Notes: generated from the letters alone by a model not told the origin. Positions 44,928 to 53,725 are shown, counted from the stretch's first letter. The stretch: DNA of 64,000 nt from Bacteroidetes bacterium MedPE-SWsnd-G2 (GCA_001874335.1 MPDE01000004.1:124001-188000); one strand, 5' to 3'. Program-made: numbers and translations.

Positions 44928-46691
44928 TTAATTGTCTTCTGTTTTAATTTTAACACCGTCATCATCTATTTTGTATCTAACATTTTCCTTTTTTCCTTCT
45001 ACACCATCGTCGTTAATGTTAATTTCCATAGTTTCTGTTTTAATTCGAACAGAGTCATCGTTAATGTTAATTCCTGTTTGTCTATTATCTTCCTCTTCTC
45101 GGTATTCCTCTTCTTGGTCATCACAATCCTTACAATTTACTTTGTTATAGCGTACTTCTAAAATATGCTCTTCCATACCATTTCTTAAAATATCGCCTTT
45201 GTATTCTGCATTTCTGTGCCTGTAAAAGGTGTTTTGATTTGCAATAAAATGAGTGCCTTCAGGAAGATAGATGTATAATTCTACCTCTTGTTGTCTATAA
45301 CCATCACTATAAGGTACAATGAGATAATTATCTAAAATTAACTCGTTGTTTTTATAAGTTAAGTCATATCTAATGTTATCAGCTTTTTCTCTTGCAGCAC
45401 TATAACTTCTACCATTTGAATATTTATAAATCTCGACATATGCCAAGCTGTCTTTTGTAGATTTTACAACAAAATTCACATCAGTAATTAATATAGATTT
45501 TCTGTCGTTTTCATCATATATTACCGAGAATTCATCCGATCTATTTCTTCCTCTATTGCGAGTTTGATACTTCGATTTTCGGTTCATTTTAATAGCAACG
45601 GTATCAGTAGATTTTATGGTATATGTTTTGGTGGTTTCCATTGAAGCATCATAGGCATACTCATTAGAAAACTTTGCACCTATAATTAACATTCCAATTA
45701 CAGATAATGCCCAAACTCCAATTAAAGAGAAGAGTGCTGAATTTCTCATCGGTTTTAAATTGGACACTAAAACTTTGAGTCCGAAATAGAAAAGGAATAA
45801 AAATGGAATTCCAACGGCAAAAAATAATAGTATTGAAATAAACCATATTGGTACGCCAGTGGCGTTAGCGGCATCAACAATGTCAAATCCTCCAACGTTG
45901 TTATAGTCAAAAATGCCCACTGCAAATATGCTAATAAACAAAGCTATAAATACTACCGCTCCTATTACTACCATTAATAATCCGATAAATTTCCCAAGGA
46001 TTTTAACGATGAAGGAGAACATATCTCCTAAGGCATCGAAAAATGATTTAGAACCTGTGCGGACTTTGCTACTATACTTCTCATAGTCCACGCTCTTAAG
46101 GTTATCAGAAACATTGTCAAAACCCTTTTTAATGTTTTGCTCAATATTGCTGATATTTACAGGCTTTCCCCGCATCATCAGTTTATCAGAGGTTGTTAAG
46201 GCTTCAGGTACGATAACCCAAAATAATATATAGATAAGTATAAATGCGCCTCCAGAGAAGAAGGTAAGTAGCACCCATAATAGTCTTACCCAAACAGGAT
46301 CAATACCGAGATAATGACCTAATCCAGAAGATACACCGGCTATATATGAGTTTTCGGTATCTCTAAAAAGTTTTTTAGGATAACCAGAGCCTGTTACTTC
46401 ATAGGGATTGTCTTCAAATATTTCGTCGTCAACTAAGTAATCTTCAGGTTGCCCCATTATTGTGATTACTTCTTCAACTTCTTTATTTCCTATTACTTGA
46501 TTGTTGTTTTGCATGCGCTCATTGAAGAGTTCTGAAATACGATGCTCAATATCTGCAATGATTTCTGATCGTCCTTGAGAATCTGTAAATGAACGTTTTA
46601 TAGCCTCAAGATAGCGCTGTAATTTTAAGTATGCATCTTCATCGATATGAAAAAATATACCTGCTAAATTAATATTGACTGTCTTATTCAT
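44928..46691 (-). CDS. PspC-domain multi-pass membrane protein
   Basis: 587 residues. An N-terminal cytoplasmic part (1-105) carries 'EIIADIEHRISELFNERMQ'. The PspC domain near 107-165 has 'KLFRDTENSYIAGVSSGLGH' and 'VWVRLLWVLLTFFSGGAF'. Three further membrane segments lie near 235-260, 280-305 and 320-345. A C-terminal exported region of about 230 residues ends in acidic repeats (DDSVRIKTE, DDGVEGKKE, DDGVKIKTE). PspC proteins sense envelope stress in other bacteria. Its ATG overlaps the padR stop as ATGAATAA, so regulator and membrane protein are made together. Confidence 0.88.
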   Translation of the reverse strand: MNKTVNINLAGIFFHIDEDAYLKLQRYLEAIKRSFTDSQGRSEIIADIEHRISELFNERMQNNNQVIGNKEVEEVITIMGQPEDYLVDDEIFEDNPYEVTGSGYPKKLFRDTENSYIAGVSSGLGHYLGIDPVWVRLLWVLLTFFSGGAFILIYILFWVIVPEALTTSDKLMMRGKPVNISNIEQNIKKGFDNVSDNLKSVDYEKYSSKVRTGSKSFFDALGDMFSFIVKILGKFIGLLMVVIGAVVFIALFISIFAVGIFDYNNVGGFDIVDAANATGVPIWFISILLFFAVGIPFLFLFYFGLKVLVSNLKPMRNSALFSLIGVWALSVIGMLIIGAKFSNEYAYDASMETTKTYTIKSTDTVAIKMNRKSKYQTRNRGRNRSDEFSVIYDENDRKSILITDVNFVVKSTKDSLAYVEIYKYSNGRSYSAAREKADNIRYDLTYKNNELILDNYLIVPYSDGYRQQEVELYIYLPEGTHFIANQNTFYRHRNAEYKGDILRNGMEEHILEVRYNKVNCKDCDDQEEEYREEEDNRQTGININDDSVRIKTETMEININDDGVEGKKENVRYKIDDDGVKIKTEDN

Positions 46692-47028
46692 TTTTAGTTG
46701 TTTTTTGGCTTGTTACTAAGTTTACCGCGTTTTGTAATTCACTCCAGGTGGTGTTCAGTTCGCTTAAAAAAAGCTTTCCTGTTTCTGTTAACCCATAATA
46801 TTTTCTGGGAGGTCCTGATGTCGACTCTTCCCAACGGTAATTGAGAAGGCCAGCATTTTTTAATCTTGTAAGTAAAGGGTAGATTGTCCCCTCAACCACA
46901 AGCATTTTTGCGTCTTTTAAGGTCCCGAGGATTTCCGCAACGTAAGCATCATGATCCTTAAGAATGGAAAGGATACAATACTCAAGAACACCTTTACGCA
47001 TTTGTGCTTTAGTGTTTTCTATTTTCAT
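46684..47028 (-). CDS. PadR-family transcriptional regulator
   Basis: 114 residues. The winged-helix PadR domain includes 'RKGVLEYCILSILKDHDAYV', 'LVVEGTIYPLLTRLKNAGLL' and 'YRWEESTSGPPRKYYGLTETG'. It is a short PadR with a minimal C-terminal helix. It probably represses its own operon (padR-pspC-DUF2807). Its ATG is overlapped (ATGA) by the TGA of a 12-codon leader ORF, and a TTGA tetranucleotide tract lies 38 nt upstream. Confidence 0.92.
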   Translation of the reverse strand: MKIENTKAQMRKGVLEYCILSILKDHDAYVAEILGTLKDAKMLVVEGTIYPLLTRLKNAGLLNYRWEESTSGPPRKYYGLTETGKLFLSELNTTWSELQNAVNLVTSQKTTKNE

Positions 47029-47063
47029 GTTTTAAATAGATTTAGTGTTTTGAAACTGTTCAT
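47025..47063 (-). CDS. 12-codon leader ORF between the TTGA tract and padR
   Basis: ATG at 47063 encodes M-N-S-F-K-T-L-N-L-F-K-T and ends in TGA overlapping the padR ATG by 4 bp. It begins 3 nt after the tetranucleotide tract. It would couple ribosome traffic past the tract to padR translation. Expression is untested, and it may be chance. Confidence 0.4.
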   Translation of the reverse strand: MNSFKTLNLFKT

Positions 47064-47064
47064 T

Positions 47065-47135
<71 letters not shown>

Positions 47136-47139
47136 GATG

Positions 47140-47577
47140 TTATTTAATAAAATTGATGGTGACAGGATAGTGATAAGTTACCCCTTGTTTTGCCATTTTA
47201 CTGGCTTTAATTATGTAATAGAATTCGATTACACATGCAATAAGAGCAAAGAATCCCATTATTCCTGTGATATAAACAAAAGGAGAAAAGTGTTGCCATG
47301 ATATGTGAAATCCTTTAAAACTAAAAGCATCTCCCATATTAAAAATGTTGAATAAGAAAAAAGGAGCCGTAAATGCACCAATTATAATGCTATATAAAAG
47401 GATACTTAATTGAAAATTCAACGCTTCCTTGCCATTTGAATCTAAAAAGCTCGATTTATCTTTATTGGTAATCCATAATACTAATGGACCTATAATGTTA
47501 CCAAAAGGAATTAAGAACCTTGAAAAGGTTGATAAATGGATGAAAAAAGCGATATTTTTTTGATGATGCGTTGGCAT
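47140..47577 (-). CDS. DUF4870-family membrane protein
   Basis: 145 residues and four hydrophobic segments. The N-terminal 'FFIHLSTFSRFLIPFGNIIG' and 'FLDSNGKEALNFQLSILLY' motifs are typical of DUF4870. The C-terminus is 'YIIKASKMAKQGVTYHYP'. Function unknown. It has a full -33/-7 promoter upstream and appears to be the first gene of the transcript that runs through the TTGA tract into padR and pspC. Confidence 0.85.
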   Translation of the reverse strand: MPTHHQKNIAFFIHLSTFSRFLIPFGNIIGPLVLWITNKDKSSFLDSNGKEALNFQLSILLYSIIIGAFTAPFFLFNIFNMGDAFSFKGFHISWQHFSPFVYITGIMGFFALIACVIEFYYIIKASKMAKQGVTYHYPVTINFIK

Positions 47578-47605
47578 TTTTAAAAGTATATAATAGTTTC
47601 TTATA

Positions 47606-47638
47606 CAAATATATGGTTAAAAAAAGGTATTATGCAAA
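47606..47638 (-). promoter_or_regulatory. full consensus promoter for the DUF4870-padR operon
   Basis: On minus: TTTG (47638-47635), 21-nt spacer, TATATTTG (47613-47606), about 28 nt before the DUF4870 ATG. The spacing equals that of the tRNA-Pro promoter. Confidence 0.7.
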
Positions 47639-47720
47639 ACATAGTAGTGTAATTTAACATGAAATTAACAATTGCATTGTTTGTAGAATGTTCTATTTTA
47701 GAGTTTTAAATTCTTTGATC

Positions 47721-48179
47721 ATGACAATTACTGCTAAAAAAATAAATTACTTTCTAATGTTTAAGTTACCAGCAGCTTACATATGCGGAGTTAGGGCTAT
47801 TCAATTAGATCATAAGCGTTGTACTGTATCAGTAAAGCACAGATGGATTAATCAAAACCCTTTTAAATCTATGTTTTGGGCGGTTCAAGGTATGGCTGCC
47901 GAGTTAACTACTGGGGCTTTGGTAATGAAATGTATCAAAGAAAGTAATGAACCCATTTCTATGTTAGTGGCTCAAAACAAAGCCATCTTTACCAAAAAAG
48001 CTACAGGTAGAATTTATTTTGAATGTACCGAAGGCGCTTTAATTAAAGAAACAATTAAGCGTGCAATTGAAACTAAAGAAGGTCAAACCATTTGGATGAA
48101 TGCCATAGGTAAAACTAAAGACGGAATTGAAGTTTCAAATTTTAGTTTTGAATGGACCTTAAAACTAAGAGCTAAGTAA
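47721..48179 (+). CDS. DUF4442 (hotdog-fold) protein
   Basis: 152 residues from the ATG at 47721; an ATG at 47688 adds 11 residues. 'FLMFKLPAAYICGVRAIQLD' at the N-terminus, 'NPFKSMFWAVQGMAAELTTG' and 'ISMLVAQNKAIFTKKATGRI' fit the DUF4442 family, a thioesterase-like hotdog fold. Enzymatic activity is inferred from the fold only. It diverges from the DUF4870 operon and is followed by a long non-coding stretch. Confidence 0.82.
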   Translation: MTITAKKINYFLMFKLPAAYICGVRAIQLDHKRCTVSVKHRWINQNPFKSMFWAVQGMAAELTTGALVMKCIKESNEPISMLVAQNKAIFTKKATGRIYFECTEGALIKETIKRAIETKEGQTIWMNAIGKTKDGIEVSNFSFEWTLKLRAK

Positions 48180-48752
48180 AAGTAATTTTCCTAAAATCTA
48201 TACCATAATATATAAAGGTAGATTTTACCCCCTTTTAAATATTATAAACCATAATCCCCAATTACTTGGTTTTTGACAAACCAAGTTGACAGTATAATGG
48301 GGTATTTCTTTGCTAACTGCTTGATTTTTAGTAATTTTCACACATAGGCAAAATACCTAAATATGAGTTTTAGGATTTTCACCCATTTCTACAAGGAATT
48401 TACACCTTAATTTTGTCATAAGAAATCAAAGTAAATATTCAGTTTGATGCTAAAAAGGAGATAATTTATGGTCAATTGATCAATTTTTTTCAGATCAAAG
48501 TCTATGAATGACATGTTTTATCGGATAAAAACGATTAATACAACTTTAAAAGCTGCTGAGTACTTACAAGTATTGAAGTGTTTTTGTTAAATTATAGCGA
48601 ATTCCTAATGAAATTATTAAAGTTTTATAGGTTTTGTTGTCAAATTCGTTAAAGTGTCTTAAGAAAAATATTAATACTTTAACTAACATTTATCATGTTT
48701 TTCACTCTTTGATTTCTTGAAATTTGAATTATTAATTAATCAAAACAAGAAG
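48180..48752. other. 570-bp AT-rich non-coding region with hairpins
   Basis: The only gene-free stretch above 300 bp. It holds an extended hairpin at 48256-48302 (inner stem ACTTGGTTT/AAACCAAGT, outer stem CCCC(A)ATTA/TAATGGGG with one bulge), alternating TAGG/CCTA blocks at 48345-48374 (TAGGcaaaataCCTA; CCTAAA...TTTAGG), and an AAGGAG followed by a three-codon ATG-GTC-AAT-TGA (48468-48479). No convincing ORF is present. Confidence 0.6.
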
Positions 48753-49325
48753 ATGTTTAAATTAAAATTATCAGTATTACTTTTATTAGGAGTGTTTTTC
48801 TTTACTACTAATGGAGTAGCCCAACAGTTAAAATTAAGTACAACCAATTCTTCGGTTACTGTGTCTGGAACTTCAAGTCTGCACGATTGGGATGTTGTTT
48901 CGGAGTCATTTTCAGGAACTATTAAAATAAACGATTTTACACAAGCAGAAATAGAAAGCTTATTTGTAAATGTTCCTGCCGAAAGTTTGAAGAGTGGTAA
49001 AGGGGCAATGGACAATAAGATATATGATGCTTTAAAAACTAAAAAGAACAAGTCAATTACTTTTAAAATGACAGAGGTTGTTTCTTCAAGTAAAGTATCA
49101 GATTCTGAAATTGAAGTAAAGGTGAAAGGTGATCTTCAAATTGCTGGAACTACGAAAAATGTACCTCTTACAATAAAATTTACTCAAAGCGGAAGCACTG
49201 TGAAAGCAGAAGGAAGCTATACTATGAAAATGACTGGCTTTAATGTAGAACCACCTACAGCAATGTTCGGAACCATTACTACAGGGGACGAAATAACAAT
49301 AAAATTTAACGTAAGCTTTATATAA
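48753..49325 (+). CDS. YceI-family periplasmic protein
   Basis: 190 residues from the ATG at 48753, which gives a signal peptide of about 23 residues ending GVAQQ. An upstream TTG (48717) is in frame but would bury it. The lipocalin-like YceI fold shows 'SVTVSGTSSLHDWDVVSESF', 'FVNVPAESLKSGKGAMDNKI', 'KVKGDLQIAGTTKNVPLTIK' and 'MKMTGFNVEPPTAMFGTITT'. YceI proteins bind isoprenoid-like lipids. It is followed 36 nt later by a porin-like gene. Confidence 0.92.
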   Translation: MFKLKLSVLLLLGVFFFTTNGVAQQLKLSTTNSSVTVSGTSSLHDWDVVSESFSGTIKINDFTQAEIESLFVNVPAESLKSGKGAMDNKIYDALKTKKNKSITFKMTEVVSSSKVSDSEIEVKVKGDLQIAGTTKNVPLTIKFTQSGSTVKAEGSYTMKMTGFNVEPPTAMFGTITTGDEITIKFNVSFI

Positions 49326-49361
49326 TTAAAATCAAAAATTAAATTAATTAAAATTATTAAT

Positions 49362-50624
49362 ATGAGAACAAGTATTAAATACCTAATGACATTTGCGGCC
49401 TTAGCCTTTATGATGAATGTTCAAGCTCAAAAAAGAAATTTAGACAATTACAGACAACCAGACCAACGCGGTGTTAACGTGTTCGAGGCTCCAAAAGATA
49501 CCGTATCTACATTTGACGGTTTAAAAGTTAGAATTGGTGGAGCATTTGCAGTACAATTACAAGGTTTAGATCACGAAAACTCTGGAGCTGTTCCATTAAA
49601 AGATATAACAACAAACTTCAACTTGCCAACAGCAAATTTAGATATTGATGTTGAATTATACGATGGTGTTAGAATGGCTTTACGTACATATTTATCATCT
49701 CGTCACCACCCAGAACCATATGTAAAAGGTGGATATATTCAAATTGACAAGTTAGAGTTCATCAAAGAAGGATTCTTAGAGAATGTAATGAACTATACGA
49801 CTCTTAAAATTGGTCATATGGAAAACAACTATGGTGATGCTCACTTTAGAAGATCTGACAATGGTCAAGCATTATACAACCCATTTGTAGGTAACTTAAT
49901 CATGGATTCATTTACTACAGAAGTAGGTGCAGAATTATACTATAGAAGAAACGGATGGATTGGTATGGTAGGTTTCACTAATGGTAAATTAAACCAAGGT
50001 GTTGATAACCCTGGAACTGGTGGAGCTTCTTTCTTAGCTAAATTAGGATATGACAAGCAAATTAATGATGATTTCAGATTTAGATTAACAGGTTCATTAT
50101 ACAACACTGGTGCTGTAAACTATTCTTACTTATATAGTGCAGATAGAGCAGGTTCAAGATACTACTTTGTGTTAGAAGGTGAAGATGCTACTGCTAAGAG
50201 TAACTTTAGATCAGGTCGTTACAACCCTAACTTTGGTAATAAAGTAACAGCATTTATGATTAACCCATTTGTTAAGTATAAAGGATTAGAATTTTTCGGA
50301 ACTTATGAAAACTCAAATGGTGCATTTACCTTTGAAAGCGAAGACAGAACTACCAAGCAATATGCAGGTGAGTTAATCTACAGATTTGGTGAAAACGAAA
50401 AGTTCTACGTAGGTGGTCGTTACAACTATGTTGATGCAGAAGATATGAACGAAGGAGATATCAATATCTCAAGAACACAGTTAAGTGCTGGTTGGTTTAT
50501 GACTAAAAATATTTTAGCTAAATTAGAATATGTAAACCAAGAACACGGAGATTACACTGATACAAGTATTTATCACGATGGTCAATTTGACGGTGTAATG
50601 TTAGAAGCGATAATTAGTTTCTAA
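49362..50624 (+). CDS. outer-membrane porin-like beta-barrel protein
   Basis: 420 residues. Signal peptide MRTSIKYLMTFAALAF... ends VQAQ (23). The rest alternates hydrophobic and polar residues with aromatic girdles ('DGVRMALRTYLSSRHHPEPY', 'AELYYRRNGWIGMVGFTNGK', 'FYVGGRYNYVDAEDMNEGDI') and ends in a strand with terminal Phe (GVMLEAIISF), the usual beta-barrel targeting signal. Substrate unknown. Codon use in this gene looks unusually uniform (many TTA/GGT/AAC), consistent with high expression. It is flanked by two YceI-type genes. Confidence 0.85.
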   Translation: MRTSIKYLMTFAALAFMMNVQAQKRNLDNYRQPDQRGVNVFEAPKDTVSTFDGLKVRIGGAFAVQLQGLDHENSGAVPLKDITTNFNLPTANLDIDVELYDGVRMALRTYLSSRHHPEPYVKGGYIQIDKLEFIKEGFLENVMNYTTLKIGHMENNYGDAHFRRSDNGQALYNPFVGNLIMDSFTTEVGAELYYRRNGWIGMVGFTNGKLNQGVDNPGTGGASFLAKLGYDKQINDDFRFRLTGSLYNTGAVNYSYLYSADRAGSRYYFVLEGEDATAKSNFRSGRYNPNFGNKVTAFMINPFVKYKGLEFFGTYENSNGAFTFESEDRTTKQYAGELIYRFGENEKFYVGGRYNYVDAEDMNEGDINISRTQLSAGWFMTKNILAKLEYVNQEHGDYTDTSIYHDGQFDGVMLEAIISF

Positions 50625-50646
50625 GTTTAATTTAATCACATAATAA

Positions 50647-50700
50647 GCGGGTTTTAAATTAAGTCTTAGTGTAAGATGAAATTTAAAACCCGTTTTGCTT
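50647..50700 (+). terminator. terminator after the porin gene
   Basis: CGGGTTTTAAATT pairs with AATTTAAAACCCG around an 18-nt loop, then TTTTGCTTT. Confidence 0.8.
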
Positions 50701-50731
50701 TAAAATAAAAGGATGTAAAAAATTTGAAATC

Positions 50732-51322
50732 ATGAAAAAGTTAGTAGCTATAATATGTTGTTTTTTGTTAATGGGTTTCACTATTCCCAATACAGAATAT
50801 AAAACGGCAAAATTTATAATTGAAGATTCCAGTAAAATTGAAATCTTTGCTTCTACTAACGTTAATACTATTGATTGTTTTCTTCAATTTGAGAGTGTGT
50901 CACCCAAATTAGATATTGTGTATACTGAAAATGGTAATACCATTAAATTTAAAAAAGCCCAATTAAAAATGGCAAATTCTTGCTTTGATTGTGGTAATAA
51001 AATGATAAATAAGGATTTACTTAAAATGTTAGATACCGATAATAACCCTCACATTTATCTCAACTTAAAAGAGGTAAGTCTTAATTCTTATACACAGAAT
51101 TCTGCAACTGCATTGATATCTATTACAATGGCAGGAGTCACAAGAGAAGCACCTTTAGATTTAGAAATTGATAAGGATAGGCAATTAAGAACAAAAGGTT
51201 GTTTGAGTTTAAATTTGAAAGATTTTGAAATAGACCCGCCCAAAAAAGCAATGGGCCTGGTAGCCGTCCAAAATGAAATAACTATTAATTTAGATTTAAT
51301 AATGAAACCTGTTAGTGAATAA
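50732..51322 (+). CDS. YceI-like exported protein, divergent
   Basis: 196 residues with a signal peptide (about 19 residues, LLMGFTIPN). It shares the YceI plan: 'FKKAQLKMANSCFDCGNKMI', 'HIYLNLKEVSLN', 'VTREAPLDLEIDKDRQLRTK', 'LSLNLKDFEIDPPKKAMGLV'. The lipid-cavity SxHDW motif is absent, and two close cysteines (CFDC) are present instead. It may be a specialised paralogue of the upstream YceI protein, with the porin gene between them. Confidence 0.78.
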   Translation: MKKLVAIICCFLLMGFTIPNTEYKTAKFIIEDSSKIEIFASTNVNTIDCFLQFESVSPKLDIVYTENGNTIKFKKAQLKMANSCFDCGNKMINKDLLKMLDTDNNPHIYLNLKEVSLNSYTQNSATALISITMAGVTREAPLDLEIDKDRQLRTKGCLSLNLKDFEIDPPKKAMGLVAVQNEITINLDLIMKPVSE

Positions 51323-51334
51323 CAGGTTTTTTTT
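51305..51334 (+). terminator. terminator overlapping the end of the YceI-like gene
   Basis: AAACCTGTT-agtgaat-AACAGGTTT then a long T-run. The stem starts inside the last codons. Confidence 0.85.
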
Positions 51335-51451
51335 TGATTTATAACCTATGGGTTTTGGTTATTAGATAATTAGCAATTAGTTTTAAAAAAAATCAATTGT
51401 AACAAATGTTATAATTCTGCAACCTATAATAGTAATCAAAAAAAATAATCG

Positions 51452-52249
51452 ATGTTATCACATGAAATAGACTATCGCATTTACGGCGAAGAAATGCAAT
51501 ACGTAGAAATAGAATTAGATCCTCAAGAAGGCGTTGTGGCCGAATCCGGTAGCTTTATGATGATGGATGATGGAATTGAAATGCAAACTATTTTTGGAGA
51601 TGGATCAGAACGTGATACAGGTTTTTTAGGATCAATATTAGGAGCTGGAAAACGTATTTTAACTGGAGAGAGTCTTTTTATGACAGCATTTTATAATACT
51701 GGAGTAGGCAAACGAAATGTCTCTTTTGCGTCGCCGTATCCAGGTAAAATTTTACCTATTGATTTGGCGGAGAATAGAGGGAAGTTTATTTGCCAAAAAG
51801 ATGCTTTTTTATGTGCTGCAAAGGGCGTGAGTGTGGGAATAGAGTTTTCTAAAAAATTAGGTAGAGGCTTGTTTGGAGGAGAAGGCTTTATCATGCAGAA
51901 ATTAGAAGGTGATGGTATGGCGTTTGTTCATGCTGGTGGGACCATGGCAAGAAAGGATTTAAAACCAGGCGAATCAATTAAAGTTGATACCGGTTGTATT
52001 ATTGGTTTTACCCAAGATGTTCATTATGATGTAGAGTTTGTTGGCGGTATTAAAAATACCATATTTGGAGGTGAAGGATTGTTTTTTGCGAAATTAGAAG
52101 GCCCTGGTACAGTATATATTCAATCTTTACCATTTAGTAGGTTAGCGAGTAGAGTTTTGTCCGCAATACCAAGAAACGGAAAAGGTAAAGGAGAAGGTAG
52201 TATACTTGGCGGACTTGGAGATTTATTAGACGGAGATAACAGGTTTTAA
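51452..52249 (+). CDS. AIM24/TIGR00266-family protein
   Basis: 265 residues and no signal peptide. The N-terminal 'QYVEIELDPQEGVVAESGSF' and 'MMDDGIEMQTIFGDGSERD', then glycine-rich beta strands ('KLGRGLFGGEGFIMQKLEGD', 'TIFGGEGLFFAKLEGPGTVY') and a glycine-rich tail match the AIM24 family, trimeric beta-prism proteins of unknown function. Monocistronic. Confidence 0.88.
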   Translation: MLSHEIDYRIYGEEMQYVEIELDPQEGVVAESGSFMMMDDGIEMQTIFGDGSERDTGFLGSILGAGKRILTGESLFMTAFYNTGVGKRNVSFASPYPGKILPIDLAENRGKFICQKDAFLCAAKGVSVGIEFSKKLGRGLFGGEGFIMQKLEGDGMAFVHAGGTMARKDLKPGESIKVDTGCIIGFTQDVHYDVEFVGGIKNTIFGGEGLFFAKLEGPGTVYIQSLPFSRLASRVLSAIPRNGKGKGEGSILGGLGDLLDGDNRF

Positions 52250-52322
52250 AACAATATTTAGGTGTAATCTAACGCTTTGTTAATATTCAAATAATCCATA
52301 AGAAATTTTATCATCTAACTAC

Positions 52323-52346
52323 TTTATTAACAGATTAGTTAATAAA
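52323..52346. repeat. 9-bp inverted repeat upstream of the 65-residue ORF
   Basis: TTTATTAAC-agatta-GTTAATAAA, about 130 bp upstream of the ATG at 52475. It could be an operator or an AT-rich hairpin. The same gap holds a direct repeat TTTAGGTGT (52258 and 52365). Confidence 0.4.
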
Positions 52347-52474
52347 ATGTGTGTTAATTTTTTGTTTAGGTGTGAAAATTTCAACAAAAATTTTATTATT
52401 TTAGTACAGAACTTATAATTAGTTGCTTATAAAACAATTCTACTTTTAACTATTTATCTAACTTAATTATCATT

Positions 52475-52672
52475 ATGGCAAGAGCAATGTATGAGTATAC
52501 TAAAACTATACTCAGTAAGGTAAGTTTTGACCCCGCCTTATTTTGTAAAGAAGTTCAGAAAGCTATTCATAGGTTATTACCATATGAAATTGACGAACTT
52601 AAAATTTATATAGAATCATTAGTGAGACAAAACCCAGAATTAGACCAGTGTTTAATTTATCTAAAACCTTAA
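52475..52672 (+). CDS. small hypothetical protein
   Basis: 65 residues, no signal peptide, predicted helical ('YEYTKTILSKVSFDPALFCK', 'LPYEIDELKIYIESLVRQNP'), with two cysteines. I do not recognise the family. It is supported as a real gene by sensible composition, a long 5' region with an inverted repeat, and a dedicated strong terminator immediately after its stop. Confidence 0.7.
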   Translation: MARAMYEYTKTILSKVSFDPALFCKEVQKAIHRLLPYEIDELKIYIESLVRQNPELDQCLIYLKP

Positions 52673-52675
52673 AAT

Positions 52676-52707
52676 AAAAAGGCGACTTAATTAAGTCGCC
52701 TTTTTTT
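52676..52707. terminator. bidirectional terminator between the small ORF and oxyR
   Basis: GGCGACTTAA/TTAAGTCGCC perfect 20-bp palindrome with A5 and T7 flanks between convergent stops at 52672 and 52706. Confidence 0.93.
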
Positions 52708-53644
52708 ATTTAGCTAATGGGCTTATGATGTTTACATTGTGAAAAGCAATTGCTCCACGAATAACTCCAGTAATAACCTGTTGAAGTGCATCAATTATTT
52801 GAAGTTTCAATTCACTTTTATGGTAAATGATACTTACTTCACGGGCAGGAGACGGTTCTTCAAAATAATGAAGATTATCTTTTAATTTTTCCTTCATATC
52901 TAAAGTGTGAAGATAGGGGAGAAGCGTCATTCCCAGTTCTTCGTTAGATAGTTTAATTAGAGTTTCAATACTACCGCTTTCCAATTGAAAATTATCATCA
53001 ATATGGTCTTTAAATGTTTTGCATAAATTTATGACCCCATCTCTAAAGCAGTGTCCATCTTCTAATAAAAGCATATCTCCAATTTCTAAATCGGAAACTG
53101 AAATTTTGTTCTTTTCATGCAATCTGTGGTTTTGAGGCACATATGCTACAAAAGGCTCGTAATAAAGTGGGCGTTCTTTTATATGTTCATTTTCAAGAGG
53201 TGTTGCAGCAATTGCAGCATCAAGATGCCCGTCTTTTATTCTTGTAATAATTTCTTCGGTGGTTAGCTCTTCAATTTTTAGTTTAACCTTTGGAAAACGT
53301 TTTATAAAAAGTTTTAAAAACATTGGTAAAAGCGTCGGCATTATAGTAGGGATTATTCCTAATTTAAATTCGCCACCAACAAATCCTTTTTGCTGATCAA
53401 CAATATCTTGAATCCTATTTGCTTCGTTGACAATATTTTGAGCCTGTAATACTATTTTACTACCTACATCTGTAAGTTCAATAGGTTTTTTACCTCTGTC
53501 AAAAATAATGATATCTAATTCCTCCTCTAATTTTTGAATTTGTGTACTTAAGGTAGGTTGAGTAACAAAACATTTCTCGGCTGCCTTGGTAAAATTTTTA
53601 TGTTCGGCTATGGCTAATACATAGTTTAATTGCGTTATAGTCAT
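52706..53644 (-). CDS. oxyR: hydrogen-peroxide-sensing LysR-type regulator OxyR
   Basis: 312 residues. The N-terminal HTH 'FTKAAEKCFVTQPTLSTQIQ' is near 18-37, then 'LEEELDIIIFDRGKKPIELT'. The effector domain has the redox cysteine pair in 'EDGHCFRDGVINLC', which falls at residues 199 and 208, the same numbering as E. coli OxyR. It is divergent from dps, a classical OxyR target, with 105 bp between starts. Confidence 0.95.
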   Translation of the reverse strand: MTITQLNYVLAIAEHKNFTKAAEKCFVTQPTLSTQIQKLEEELDIIIFDRGKKPIELTDVGSKIVLQAQNIVNEANRIQDIVDQQKGFVGGEFKLGIIPTIMPTLLPMFLKLFIKRFPKVKLKIEELTTEEIITRIKDGHLDAAIAATPLENEHIKERPLYYEPFVAYVPQNHRLHEKNKISVSDLEIGDMLLLEDGHCFRDGVINLCKTFKDHIDDNFQLESGSIETLIKLSNEELGMTLLPYLHTLDMKEKLKDNLHYFEEPSPAREVSIIYHKSELKLQIIDALQQVITGVIRGAIAFHNVNIISPLAK

Positions 53645-53659
53645 GGGTATAAATTTAAA

Positions 53660-53695
53660 CTATAAAAATATAAAATCTATCAATAAAAACTATAG
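53660..53695. promoter_or_regulatory. putative OxyR operator in the oxyR-dps gap
   Basis: CTAT tetrads at 53660, 53677 and 53690 (the last within CTATAG), on the same face pattern as ATAG/CTAT half-sites of OxyR. They sit where the dps -33 box should be. Spacings (17, 13) differ from the E. coli 10-11 bp rule. Confidence 0.4.
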
Positions 53696-53717
53696 TTAAT
53701 GTGATTTATTATCCGAT

Positions 53718-53725
53718 TATCTTTG
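53718..53725 (+). promoter_or_regulatory. -7 element TATCTTTG of dps
   Basis: Fits TAnnTTTG, 24 nt before the dps ATG. No TTG exists at the -33 spacing, which is expected for an activator-dependent promoter. Confidence 0.55.

Noticed and set aside
48468-48479. AAGGAG followed by ATG GTC AAT TGA (three-codon ORF)
   Set aside because: Too short to be a gene. A Shine-Dalgarno-like string is expected by chance in A/G-rich stretches, and this genome seldom uses one.
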